Shown here: positions 7,763 to 16,013 of the stretch, one piece after another
Position numbering within the stretch: the first letter of the stretch is position 1
How the letters are laid out: the number at the start of each line of letters is the position of its first letter
Assembly: GCF_002920615.1 (NCBI RefSeq)
Contig: NZ_PQSU01000052.1
Span: forward strand, 1-45,673
DNA: 45,673 nt
Source of the DNA: Streptomyces sp. Ru62
GTDB taxonomy: Bacteria > Actinomycetota > Actinomycetes > Streptomycetales > Streptomycetaceae
Direction: 5' to 3'
Translations under genes and position numbers: made by a program
Notes under the pieces: generated by a model
Databases searched by the model: none
The model's input: only the letters and a program-made list of their open reading frames with translations
What the model was told of the DNA's origin: nothing

Positions 7763-9118
7763 TCAGCACAGCGGCACCGCCTCACCCTCTCCCTCCGCCC
7801 AGGCCGTGAGCGGGGTGAAGCCGCGGTGGCCGCACTCGCCGAAGACCGTGACGGGGGCGCCGCCGGACAGGGCGACCAGTCGCCACAGGCCGGGCCGGGA
7901 GCGGGCGCCCCGGGTCAGCGGCAGGGCCGTGTCCGTGTCCGCGTCGGCCAGTTGCCATCCCTCGCCGTCCGGGACGGGCGTCACCCGGTCCAGGGTCACG
8001 GGGACCGCGTCCAGCCACGGGTCGTCGCGCAGGGCCTCGCCGTACCGGGCCGCCGCCTCGGCCGTCGTCACGCCGGGTGGGCGGAACGCGGCCGGGGCCG
8101 GTGGGGCGAACCGCTCGCCCAGGGCGGCCCGGGACCGGCCGGAGCCCGGATACGCCGTCAGCTCCGCCTCCAGGGCGAGGCCCACCGGCAGGGACAGCTC
8201 CGGTGCCCGGCCCGCCGCTCCGTAGGACAGCAGCAGCCGGGTACCGCCGGACTCGGCGCCGTGCAGCCATATCCGGCGCGTCGTCAGTTTCGGGTCCACC
8301 GTGTCGTACTGGGCGAGGACCAGCCAGTGGTCGCGCACCGGCGGGCCGTCCGGCGTGGCGGGCAGGCCGAGCCGGGAGCGGACCGTGGCCGCGAGGCCGT
8401 CCGGCAGCCGGTCACGGTGCAGCCAGCCCTGGTCGAGCAGGTGCAGCAGCGCGCACTCCTCCAGCAGCCGCGCCGGCCAGCCCGCGCCGGACGCCGGGAC
8501 CGCCCCCAGTTCCCGGACGCGCGCGGCCAGTCCTGGCGCCTGGGCGTCGACCATGCGGGCCGCCGTCTCGTCCCACAGGCCGTACCCCGCGTGTTCGGCC
8601 GCGGCCAGACCGCCGCGCAGCAGGTCGGCCAGGCGCTGCTCCAGCTCGCTCGCGCCCGCCGTGACCCGCTCGGCCCGGCGTTCGGCCCGCCGCCGGGCCG
8701 CCTCCGGATCGGCGGGCCCGGCGGCGGAACCCCCCTCGGCTTGCTTGCGCCTGGTCTCGGCACGTCCGCGCCGGCCCGCGAGCCACTGCCCGGCCCACTC
8801 CGGCGGCTGCCCGGCGGCCGGCACCGCGCCGTCGTCACCCGCCCACAGCAGAAGCAGCCCGAGCGCGTGCTTGCACGGGAACTTACGGCTCGGACAACTG
8901 CACTTGTACGCCGGCCCGGCCGCGTCGGCCAGGTCCACCACCGTCTGGTACGGCCTGCTGCCGCTGCCCTTGCACAGCCCCCACACCGTCCCCTCTCCGC
9001 TGCCCGTCCCGGACCACGGCCCGGCCACGGCGAGTTTGCTCCCCGCCTTGCGTGACGCGGCGTCAGGCGCCAGTGCCAGCACCTGGTCCGCGGTCCAGCG
9101 CACCCCCTGCTCAGTCAT
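7763..9118 (-). CDS. SWIM zinc-finger protein
   Basis: Protein of 451 residues with a SWIM-type zinc finger near its N-terminus: C73-x-C75-x6-C82-x-H84 in KCSCPSRKFPCKHALGL. SWIM domains bind DNA or partner proteins; the remaining 350 residues have no recognisable enzymatic motif. The start ATG at 9118 begins MTEQGVRW. It lies only about 7 nt downstream of the -10 element of the damage-type promoter (TACCGT, 9126-9131), so the transcript is probably leaderless or nearly so. First gene of the minus-strand pair with the DUF5691 gene and divergent from the MoxR-DUF5682-VWA operon. SWIM, AAA+ and VWA genes occur together in other bacteria (E. coli yehL/yehP/yehQ region, from memory). Confidence 0.88.
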   Translation of the reverse strand: MTEQGVRWTADQVLALAPDAASRKAGSKLAVAGPWSGTGSGEGTVWGLCKGSGSRPYQTVVDLADAAGPAYKCSCPSRKFPCKHALGLLLLWAGDDGAVPAAGQPPEWAGQWLAGRRGRAETRRKQAEGGSAAGPADPEAARRRAERRAERVTAGASELEQRLADLLRGGLAAAEHAGYGLWDETAARMVDAQAPGLAARVRELGAVPASGAGWPARLLEECALLHLLDQGWLHRDRLPDGLAATVRSRLGLPATPDGPPVRDHWLVLAQYDTVDPKLTTRRIWLHGAESGGTRLLLSYGAAGRAPELSLPVGLALEAELTAYPGSGRSRAALGERFAPPAPAAFRPPGVTTAEAAARYGEALRDDPWLDAVPVTLDRVTPVPDGEGWQLADADTDTALPLTRGARSRPGLWRLVALSGGAPVTVFGECGHRGFTPLTAWAEGEGEAVPLC

Positions 9119-9125
9119 GTCCCCG

Positions 9126-9148
9126 ACGGTAGGTCCCGCCACTGACAA
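9126..9148 (-). promoter_or_regulatory. RecA-NDp (PafBC)-type DNA-damage promoter for the SWIM-DUF5691 genes
   Basis: On the minus strand TTGTCAGTG (9140-9148) is followed by exactly 8 bp and then TACCGT (9126-9131). This fits the actinobacterial damage-promoter consensus TTGTCRGTG-N8-TAnnnT in both parts. The predicted start of transcription falls at or next to the SWIM start codon. Confidence 0.8.
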
Positions 9149-9195
9149 TCGGTCCGGCGAGCACGTTTGTGCTGGTCAGAGCGATTGTCAGTGGC
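9138..9195. repeat. 14-bp inverted repeat spanning the divergent promoters
   Basis: GCCACTGACAATCG (9138-9151) and its perfect reverse complement (9182-9195) are separated by 30 bp. Each arm contains the TTGTCAGTG element of one divergent promoter. A smaller hairpin, AGCAC-GTTT-GTGCT (9160-9173), lies between them. The mirror arrangement would let one activator control both operons. Confidence 0.9.
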
Positions 9196-9207
9196 GTGGT
9201 GCACGGT
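9185..9207 (+). promoter_or_regulatory. RecA-NDp (PafBC)-type DNA-damage promoter for the MoxR-DUF5682-VWA operon
   Basis: TTGTCAGTG (9185-9193), 8 bp, then CACGGT (9202-9207). The upstream element is perfect. The -10 keeps the A at position 2 and T at position 6 but has C instead of T at position 1, so it may be weaker than the opposite promoter. The MoxR ATG is about 38 nt downstream of the predicted start, with GGAGGGGG upstream of it. Confidence 0.72.
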
Positions 9208-9250
9208 GGATGCCAGATCCGAACCGGCCGAGCTGGAGGGGGCCTCAGCC

Positions 9251-10381
9251 ATGTCTGTGTCCGTGGAACCGACGACCGCCGCACCCGACCGCGACGAGAC
9301 CGCGCAGGCGCTGCGACCGCACGCCGAGCACGCCTTCGCGGCCGAACTCGCCGCGCTCGCCGCCCAGGACGACCGCCCGCGCCCGGCCCGCTGGAAGCTG
9401 TCGCCGTGGGCGGTGGCGACGTACCTGCTCGGCGGCACCCTGCCGGACGGCACGGTGATCACACCCAAGTACGTGGGCCCGCGCCGTATCGTCGAGGTCG
9501 CCGTCACCACGCTCGCCACCGACCGCGCCCTGCTCCTGCTCGGCGTGCCCGGCACCGCCAAGACCTGGGTGTCGGAACACCTGGCCGCCGCCGTGAGCGG
9601 TGACTCGACCCTGCTGGTGCAGGGCACGGCCGGCACGCCGGAGGAGGCGATCCGGTACGGCTGGAACTACGCGCAGCTCCTCGCGCACGGCCCGAGCCGC
9701 GACGCGCTCGTGCCCAGCCCCGTGATGCGCGCCATGGCCGAGGGCATGACGGCCCGGGTGGAGGAGCTGACCCGCATCCCGGCCGACGTGCAGGACACGC
9801 TCATCACGATCCTGTCCGAGAAGACCCTGCCCATCCCCGAGCTCGGCCAAGAGGTCCAGGCGGTCCGCGGCTTCAACCTCATCGCCACCGCCAACGACCG
9901 CGACCGCGGGGTCAACGACCTCTCCAGCGCCCTGCGCCGCCGCTTCAACACCGTGGTGCTGCCGCTGCCGGAGAGCGCCGACGCCGAGGTCGACATCGTC
10001 ACCCGCCGGGTCGAGCAACTCGGCCGCTCCCTCGACCTGCCGGCCGCGCCCGACGGCATCGAGGAGATCCGCCGGGTCGTCACCGTCTTCCGCGAGCTGC
10101 GCGACGGCATCACCGCAGACGGCCGCACCAAACTGAAGTCGCCCAGCGGCACGCTGTCCACTGCGGAGGCGATCTCCGTCGTCACGAACGGCCTCGCGCT
10201 CGCCACCCACTTCGGCGACGGCGTGCTGCGCCCGGGGGACGTCGCCGCCGGCATCCTGGGCGCCGTCGTCCGCGACCCGGCGGCCGACCGGGTCGTCTGG
10301 CAGGAGTACCTGGAGACGGTCGTCCGTGAGCGCGAGGGCTGGACCGACTTCTACCGCGCCTGCCGGGAGGTGAGCGCATGA
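9251..10381 (+). CDS. MoxR-type AAA+ ATPase
   Basis: ATPase of 376 residues, probably a chaperone-like remodelling enzyme working with the VWA protein two genes downstream. The Walker A is GVPGTAKT (residues 98-105). A Walker B-like LITILSEKTLPIPE, sensor-1 FNLIATANDRDRGVNDL and the arginine finger region ALRRRFNTVVLPLP follow; this ordering is typical of the MoxR/dynein-related group. The start ATG at 9251 is the first good one after the promoter, with a GGAGGGGG stretch upstream; a GTG 15 codons earlier (9206) would overlap the -10. It overlaps the next gene by 4 bp (ATGA), indicating translational coupling. Expression is predicted to rise on DNA damage. Confidence 0.9.
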   Translation: MSVSVEPTTAAPDRDETAQALRPHAEHAFAAELAALAAQDDRPRPARWKLSPWAVATYLLGGTLPDGTVITPKYVGPRRIVEVAVTTLATDRALLLLGVPGTAKTWVSEHLAAAVSGDSTLLVQGTAGTPEEAIRYGWNYAQLLAHGPSRDALVPSPVMRAMAEGMTARVEELTRIPADVQDTLITILSEKTLPIPELGQEVQAVRGFNLIATANDRDRGVNDLSSALRRRFNTVVLPLPESADAEVDIVTRRVEQLGRSLDLPAAPDGIEEIRRVVTVFRELRDGITADGRTKLKSPSGTLSTAEAISVVTNGLALATHFGDGVLRPGDVAAGILGAVVRDPAADRVVWQEYLETVVREREGWTDFYRACREVSA

Positions 10382-12999
10382 CCGGGACGGGCGGGAGCAC
10401 GGCGTACGCCTCCGGGCCGCTGCTGCTCGGAGTCCGGCACCACGGGCCCGGATCCGCGCGCGCGGTGCGGGCCGCGCTGGACGCCGCCCGTCCGGCCGTC
10501 GTCCTGATCGAGGGGCCGCCCGAGGCCGACGCGTTGATCCCGCTGGCCGCCGACCCGGGCCTGCGGCCCCCGGTCGCCCTGCTCGCCCACGCCGTGGACG
10601 AGCCCGGCCGCTCGGCCTTCTGGCCGTTCGCCGAGTTCAGTCCCGAGTGGGTGGCCATCCGGTGGGCCCTGGAACAGGGCGTACCGGCCCGCTTCATCGA
10701 CCTGCCGGCCACGCACACGCTGGCGTGGCAGAAGGAAGCGGGCGAGTCCGGTCACGACGACGGCGGCGACGGTGACGACGGCGGCGACGGTGACGACGCC
10801 GGAGAGCCCGGGCCCGGACCCGATCCCGGCTCCGGTCACGATGACCAGGTCCGTGTCGATCCCCTCGCCGTGCTCGCGGAGGCGGCCGGGTACGACGATC
10901 CCGAGCGCTGGTGGGAGGACGTCGTCGAGCACCGGGGGCCGGGTGCCCGTGACCCCTTCGCGCCGTTCGCGGCGGTGGCGGAGGCCATGGGAGCGCTGCG
11001 CGAGCGGTACGGCGCCGGCGGGCGAACCCGGGACCTCGTCCGCGAGGCGCACATGCGGCTCAGGCTTCGGGACGCGCGCAAGGAGTTCGGCGACGCCGTG
11101 GCCGTGGTCTGCGGGGCCTGGCACGTGCCCGCGCTGCGCGAGCGGACCACCGTCACCGCCGACCGGGCGCTGCTCAAGGGGCTGCCCAGGACCAGGACCG
11201 ACCTGACCTGGGTGCCGTGGACGCACCGCAGGCTGGCCCGGTCCGGCGGCTACGGCGCCGGCATCGACTCGCCCGGTTGGTACGGGCATCTGTTCCACGC
11301 GCCCGACCGGCCGGTCGAGCGGTGGTTGACCAAGGTCGCCCGGCTGCTGCGCGAGGAGGACCGGATCGTGTCCTCCGCGCACGTCATCGAGGCCGTACGG
11401 CTCGCGGAGACCCTGGCCGCGCTGCGGGGCCGCCCGCTGCCCGGCCTGGGCGAGACCACCGACGCGGTGCGGGCGGTGCTGTGCGACGGCTCGGACGTAC
11501 CGCTGGCGCTGGTGCACGACCGGCTGGTGGTCGGGGACGTCCTGGGCGAGGTCCCGGAGTCGGCGCCCGCGGTGCCGTTGCAGCGCGACCTGGTCCGGCA
11601 GCAGCGGTCGCTGCGGCTGAAACCCGAGGCGCTGGAGCGTGAGCTGGAGCTGGACCTGCGCGGGGACACCGACGCCGGCCGCAGCAGGCTGCTGCACCGG
11701 CTGCGGCTGCTCGGCGTCGGCTGGGGCGAGCCGGCCCGGTCCCGGGGGAGCACGGGCACGTTCCGGGAGACCTGGCGGCTGCGCTGGGAGCCCGAGCTGT
11801 CGGTGCGCGTCGCCGAGGCGGGCGTGTGGGGGACGACCGTCCACGCGGCGGCACGGGCCAAGGCGGAGGCGGACGCCACGGGGGCGGAAGCACTCGCCGA
11901 CGTCACCGCGCTCGCCGAACAGTGCCTGCTGGCCGGGCTGCCGGACGCGCTGCCCGTGGTCATGCGGGTGCTCGCCGACCGGGCGGCCCTGGACACCGAC
12001 GTCGGCCACCTCGCCCAGGCCCTGCCCGCCCTGGTCCGCTCGCTGCGCTACGGCGACGTGCGCGGCACCGACACCGGTGCGCTGGCCGAGGTCGCGGCGG
12101 GTCTCGCCGAACGCGTCTTCGTCGGCCTGCCCCCGGCCTGCGTCGCACTCGACACCGACGCGGCCGAGGAAATGCGCGGCCATGTGGACGCCGTGCACAC
12201 GGCAGTGGGACTACTGACGGAGAGCCTGCCCGGGGTGGCTGCTGGGGCGGCTGGTGAGGGCGCCGGTCTGCCCGCCGGTATGGGTGGGGGAGGCGCCGGT
12301 GCGGCTGCGGGGGTGGCCGGCCGTGGTGTCGGTGCGGTTGCCGGCGGCGGAGGGCTGCGGGAGCGTTGGCGGGCCGTGTTGCGGGTGCTGTCCCTGCGGG
12401 ACACCGCGCCCGGTGTCATCCGGGGCCGGGCCGTGCGGCTGTTGCTGGACGACGGGGCACTGACTCCCGAGGAGGCGGCCCGCCTGACGGGGCTCGCGCT
12501 GTCACCGGGCACGCCGCCCGCCGCTGCCGCCGCCTGGGTGGAGGGCTTCGCCGGTGGCGGGGGCGGCCTGCTGCTCGTGCACGACGAGCGGCTGCTCGCC
12601 CTGCTGGACACCTGGCTGACCGGGGTTCCGGCGGACGCCTTCACGGACGTACTGCCGCTGCTGCGGCGCACCTTCGCCGCGTACGAGCCGGGGGTGCGCA
12701 GGACCCTCGGTGAACTGGTCCGGCGCGGCCCCGCAGGCCGGCCCGGCGGGGACACCGCCCAGGGAGCCACGATCCCCGGCTTCGCCGCCGAACCGGACAC
12801 CGGGCGTGCCGACGCCGTCCTCCCGGTACTGCGGCTGCTGCTCGGTCTGGACGCGCGCCTCGACACGGTGCCCGCCCCGGCGCGCAGCTCGCCGCACGGC
12901 GCGGCGCACACCCCTCCACCGGGCGCGACGCGCGAAGCGACATACGAGACGGCACCCGATTCCACGCACGAGGACTGCCTCACGGGGGTGGGCACATGA
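10378..12999 (+). CDS. DUF5682-type protein, TraB/EreA-like N-terminal half
   Basis: Protein of 873 residues in the middle of the MoxR-VWA operon. The N-terminal half opens with LLLGVRHHGPGSARAVRAA, then VVLIEGPPEAD, and later carries VVCGAWHVPALRE. The double-His near the start, the acidic residue after a beta strand and the late GxxHxPA motif resemble the TraB/ChaN/EreA-like hydrolase fold; this link is my inference. Residues about 120-160 are an acidic Asp/Gly-rich insert, and residues about 615-660 a Gly/Ala/Val-rich linker. The C-terminal half is helical. It starts at ATG 10378, overlapping the MoxR stop by 4 bp, and ends in a 4-bp overlap with the VWA gene. Family name assigned from context and resemblance. 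Confidence 0.72.
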   Translation: MTGTGGSTAYASGPLLLGVRHHGPGSARAVRAALDAARPAVVLIEGPPEADALIPLAADPGLRPPVALLAHAVDEPGRSAFWPFAEFSPEWVAIRWALEQGVPARFIDLPATHTLAWQKEAGESGHDDGGDGDDGGDGDDAGEPGPGPDPGSGHDDQVRVDPLAVLAEAAGYDDPERWWEDVVEHRGPGARDPFAPFAAVAEAMGALRERYGAGGRTRDLVREAHMRLRLRDARKEFGDAVAVVCGAWHVPALRERTTVTADRALLKGLPRTRTDLTWVPWTHRRLARSGGYGAGIDSPGWYGHLFHAPDRPVERWLTKVARLLREEDRIVSSAHVIEAVRLAETLAALRGRPLPGLGETTDAVRAVLCDGSDVPLALVHDRLVVGDVLGEVPESAPAVPLQRDLVRQQRSLRLKPEALERELELDLRGDTDAGRSRLLHRLRLLGVGWGEPARSRGSTGTFRETWRLRWEPELSVRVAEAGVWGTTVHAAARAKAEADATGAEALADVTALAEQCLLAGLPDALPVVMRVLADRAALDTDVGHLAQALPALVRSLRYGDVRGTDTGALAEVAAGLAERVFVGLPPACVALDTDAAEEMRGHVDAVHTAVGLLTESLPGVAAGAAGEGAGLPAGMGGGGAGAAAGVAGRGVGAVAGGGGLRERWRAVLRVLSLRDTAPGVIRGRAVRLLLDDGALTPEEAARLTGLALSPGTPPAAAAAWVEGFAGGGGGLLLVHDERLLALLDTWLTGVPADAFTDVLPLLRRTFAAYEPGVRRTLGELVRRGPAGRPGGDTAQGATIPGFAAEPDTGRADAVLPVLRLLLGLDARLDTVPAPARSSPHGAAHTPPPGATREATYETAPDSTHEDCLTGVGT

Positions 13000-14285
13000 C
13001 AGCCCGGTCACACAGCACGGCCAAGACGGACAGCTCGGCCGCGCCCGCCACGGCCCCTGCCACCGCCACGGCGGACAGCTCGGCCACGGCCGCCGTGGCC
13101 CCCGGCACGGTCGAGTCGGCGGCGCCGGCCGCGGACGTCGACCCCGCGCGGGAGCGGCTGCGGCGGTGGCGGCTCGTGCTCGGTGGGGACCAGGCCGACG
13201 GCACCGGGTACGCGCTGTCCGGGCGGGACGCGGCGATGGACGGCACGCTGGCCGCGCTCTACGGCAGGGGCGACAAGCCGCAGTCGGGCCGGGACCGGTC
13301 GGCGGGGCTCGGTGCCTCGGCGCCGTCCGTGGCGCGCTGGCTCGGGGACATCCGCCGCTACTTCCCGTCCTCCGTCGTCCAGGTCATGCAGCGCGACGCC
13401 ATCGACCGCCTCGGCCTCGCGTCCCTGCTGCTGGAGCCGGAGATGCTGGAGGCGGTGGAGGCCGACGTGCACCTGGTCGGCACGTTGCTCTCGTTGCACA
13501 AGGCGATGCCGGAGACGACCCGGGAGACGGCCCGCGCGGTCGTGCGCAAGGTGGTGGAGGACCTGGAGAGGCGGCTCGCCACCCGCACCCGGGCCACCCT
13601 CACCGGCGCCCTGGACCGCAGTGCCCGCGTCACCCGCCCGCGCCACCACGACATCGACTGGAACCGCACCGTCGCGGCCAACCTCAAGCACTATCTGCCC
13701 GAGCACCGCACCGTCGTACCGGAGCGGCTCATCGGCTACGGGCGGGCCGCGCGGTCGGTGAAGAAGGAGGTCGTGCTCTGCATCGACCAGTCCGGGTCGA
13801 TGGCGTCGTCCGTGGTGTACGCGTCGGTGTTCGGCGCGGTCCTCGCCTCCATGCGGTCGCTCAGCACCCGGCTGGTCGTCTTCGACACGGCGGTCGTCGA
13901 TCTCACCGACCAGCTCGACGACCCGGTCGACGTGCTCTTCGGCACCCAGCTCGGCGGCGGTACGGACATCAACCGGGCGCTCGCCTACTGCCAGGCGCAG
14001 ATCACCCGGCCGGCCGAGACCGTCGTCGTGCTGATCAGCGATCTCTTCGAGGGCGGCATCCGCCAGGAGATGCTCAAGCGGGTCGCTGCGATGAAGGCGT
14101 CGGGGACGCAGTTCGTGGCGCTGCTCGCGCTGTCGGACGAGGGGGCGCCCGCGTACGACCGCGATCACGCGGCGGCGCTGGCCGCGCTCGGCGCACCGGC
14201 CTTCGCCTGCACGCCCGACCTGTTCCCCGAGGTGATGGCCGCCGCGCTGGAGAAACGGCCCCTGCCGATACCGGAGACGGCGTGA
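12996..14285 (+). CDS. VWA domain protein with intact MIDAS
   Basis: Protein of 429 residues. The first 48 are Ala/Thr/Ser-rich and disordered, followed by a helical region and a C-terminal von Willebrand A domain. The metal-ion-dependent adhesion site is complete: DQSGS (Asp264, Ser266, Ser268), Thr323 in GGTDIN and Asp349 in ISDLFEGG. VWA proteins next to MoxR ATPases typically act as the metal-dependent adaptor or substrate-binding partner of the ATPase. The ATG at 12996 overlaps the DUF5682 stop by 4 bp, so the three genes are translationally coupled. No signal peptide or membrane segment is visible, so it should act in the cytoplasm. A hairpin 240 bp downstream probably ends the operon. 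Confidence 0.88.
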   Translation: MTARSHSTAKTDSSAAPATAPATATADSSATAAVAPGTVESAAPAADVDPARERLRRWRLVLGGDQADGTGYALSGRDAAMDGTLAALYGRGDKPQSGRDRSAGLGASAPSVARWLGDIRRYFPSSVVQVMQRDAIDRLGLASLLLEPEMLEAVEADVHLVGTLLSLHKAMPETTRETARAVVRKVVEDLERRLATRTRATLTGALDRSARVTRPRHHDIDWNRTVAANLKHYLPEHRTVVPERLIGYGRAARSVKKEVVLCIDQSGSMASSVVYASVFGAVLASMRSLSTRLVVFDTAVVDLTDQLDDPVDVLFGTQLGGGTDINRALAYCQAQITRPAETVVVLISDLFEGGIRQEMLKRVAAMKASGTQFVALLALSDEGAPAYDRDHAAALAALGAPAFACTPDLFPEVMAAALEKRPLPIPETA

Positions 14286-14323
14286 CACCGGACGCCGTGA
14301 CACCGGGCGGCGTGACACCGGCC
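14282..14323 (+). repeat. 15-bp tandem repeat at the end of the VWA gene
   Basis: Units GTGACACCGGACGCC and GTGACACCGGGCGGC and a third partial GTGACACCGGCC follow each other. The first unit contains the VWA stop codon. Probably slippage; no function seen. Confidence 0.7.
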
Positions 14324-14524
14324 CGGAAGGGGCACCCGGTATCCGGAGTGGGTGGCGCGCAGCGCACACACAGTGCCGCGCACAGCTTCCGCGGGGTGGC
14401 CGGCCCGGGTGGCCGAAAGCCGTCGGCTCGTCCGGGCGGAGCCCCGCGGACGGGGTGCGTGGTCCCCATTGGGGTGGGGATCAAGCGCCCCGGCCCCGGG
14501 GCGACCCGGGGCCGCCAGGGGGGT

Positions 14525-14552
14525 CTCACCGGGTCAACCCCAGCCCGGTGAG
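14525..14552 (+). terminator. hairpin terminator downstream of the VWA operon
   Basis: A 9-bp perfect stem, CTCACCGGG / CCCGGTGAG, has a 10-nt loop. It lies between the VWA stop and the sucC promoter region. Confidence 0.55.
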
Positions 14553-14649
14553 GCCTCGCACAACGCCCGTACCGCACGCGGAGGCGGCACGCTGTGCCAG
14601 CAAAACCGGCATCATGTGACAGGTATCACCGCTCAGGTGTGACCCGCGA

Positions 14650-14678
14650 TTTAGAGGGCCCCCGCAAGCAGCGATAAC
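14650..14678 (+). promoter_or_regulatory. possible sucC promoter
   Basis: TTTAGA (14650-14655) and GATAAC (14673-14678) are separated by 17 bp, in the most AT-rich part of the gap, about 130 bp before the sucC GTG. The -10 is reasonable and the -35 poor, so this is only a candidate. Confidence 0.3.
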
Positions 14679-14808
14679 CTGCGAGACGGACATGCCGCGC
14701 GCTCGGACACCGTGTGCGCTTCCCTAGTGACAGCGGACGTCACGTTGCCCTTCGCGGCACGCCCACGCATCCAACGAACCGCGAGATCACTGATAGGGAC
14801 GGAAGCGC

Positions 14809-15987
14809 GTGGACCTGTTCGAGTACCAGGCGAGGGACCTCTTCGCCAAGCACGATGTACCGGTGCTGGCCGGTGAAGTCATCGACACGCCTGAGGCGGC
14901 GCGCGAGATCACCGAGCGTCTGGGCGGCAAGTCCGTCGTCAAGGCGCAGGTGAAGGTCGGTGGTCGCGGCAAGGCCGGTGGCGTCAAGCTGGCCGCCTCC
15001 CCGGACGAGGCCGTCGCCCGCGCGACGGACATCCTCGGCATGGACATCAAGGGCCACACGGTCCACAAGGTCATGATCGCCGAGACCGCTCCGGAGATCG
15101 TCGAGGAGTACTACGTCTCCTTCCTCCTCGACCGTGCGAACCGCACCTTCCTCTCCATCGCATCCGTCGAGGGCGGCATGGAGATCGAGGAGGTGGCGGC
15201 CACCCGCCCGGAGGCCGTCGCCAAGACCCCGATCGACCCGATCGACGGTGTGGACGAGGCCAAGGCCCGCGAGATCGTCGAGGCCGCCAAGTTCCCGGCC
15301 GAGGTCGCGGACAAGGTCGCGAACGTCCTCGTCAAGCTGTGGGACACCTTCATCAAGTCGGACGCCCTCCTCGTCGAGGTCAACCCGCTCGCGAAGGTCG
15401 CCTCCGGTGAGGTCATCGCGCTCGACGGCAAGGTGTCGCTCGACGACAACGCCGAGTTCCGTCACCCCGAGTACGAGGCGCTCCACGACAAGGCCGCGGC
15501 CAACCCGCTGGAGGCCGCCGCCAAGGAGAAGAACCTCAACTACGTCAAGCTCGACGGCGAGGTCGGCATCATCGGCAACGGCGCCGGTCTCGTCATGAGC
15601 ACCCTGGACGTCGTCGCGTACGCCGGTGAGAAGCACGGTGGCGTCAAGCCCGCCAACTTCCTGGACATCGGTGGTGGCGCCTCCGCCCAGGTGATGGCGA
15701 ACGGCCTGGAGATCATCCTGGGTGACCCGGACGTCAAGTCCGTCTTCGTGAACGTCTTCGGTGGCATCACCGCCTGCGACGAGGTCGCCAACGGCATCGT
15801 GCAGGCCCTGAAGCTCCTGGAGGACCGCGGCGAGAAGGTCGAGAAGCCGCTCGTCGTCCGCCTCGACGGCAACAACGCCGAGCTGGGCCGGAAGATCCTC
15901 ACGGACGCCAACCACCCGCTGGTGCAGCGCGTCGACACCATGGACGGCGCGGCCGACAAGGCCGCCGAGCTGGCCGCCGCCAAGTAA
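14809..15987 (+). CDS. sucC: succinyl-CoA synthetase beta subunit (ADP-forming)
   Basis: Beta subunit of the TCA-cycle enzyme that converts succinyl-CoA to succinate while making ATP or GTP. It is 392 residues, the normal length. The N-terminal ATP-grasp part opens with MDLFEYQARDLFAKHDVPV and contains VVKAQVKVGGRGKAGGVKL. The C-terminal ligase part has GEVGIIGNGAGLVMSTLDVV, and later VFVNVFGGITACDEVANGI. The start is the GTG at 14809 behind GGGACGGAAG. The alpha subunit gene follows 26 bp later in the same direction, and a strong hairpin closes the pair. Third positions are almost all G or C, as expected for a highly expressed gene. Confidence 0.98.
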   Translation: MDLFEYQARDLFAKHDVPVLAGEVIDTPEAAREITERLGGKSVVKAQVKVGGRGKAGGVKLAASPDEAVARATDILGMDIKGHTVHKVMIAETAPEIVEEYYVSFLLDRANRTFLSIASVEGGMEIEEVAATRPEAVAKTPIDPIDGVDEAKAREIVEAAKFPAEVADKVANVLVKLWDTFIKSDALLVEVNPLAKVASGEVIALDGKVSLDDNAEFRHPEYEALHDKAAANPLEAAAKEKNLNYVKLDGEVGIIGNGAGLVMSTLDVVAYAGEKHGGVKPANFLDIGGGASAQVMANGLEIILGDPDVKSVFVNVFGGITACDEVANGIVQALKLLEDRGEKVEKPLVVRLDGNNAELGRKILTDANHPLVQRVDTMDGAADKAAELAAAK

Positions 15988-16013
15988 GCACGAGGACGAG
16001 GACTCAAACCACC

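Larger units (their letters stand above)
14286..14808. other. intergenic region between the VWA gene and sucC
   Basis: These 523 bp hold no gene I can support. They contain the 15-bp repeats, a terminator hairpin (14525-14552), an imperfect palindrome (GTGACAGGTATCAC, 14616-14629), a weak promoter-like pair and the sucC leader. Base composition becomes more AT-rich from about 14590 towards sucC, as expected for a promoter region. Confidence 0.6.

Noticed and set aside
14616..14629. GTGACAGGTATCAC as a CRP-type operator upstream of sucC
   Set aside because: One key position differs from the GTG-N6-GNCAC pattern I remember, and it is nearly 200 bp from the start codon. Not strong enough to call.
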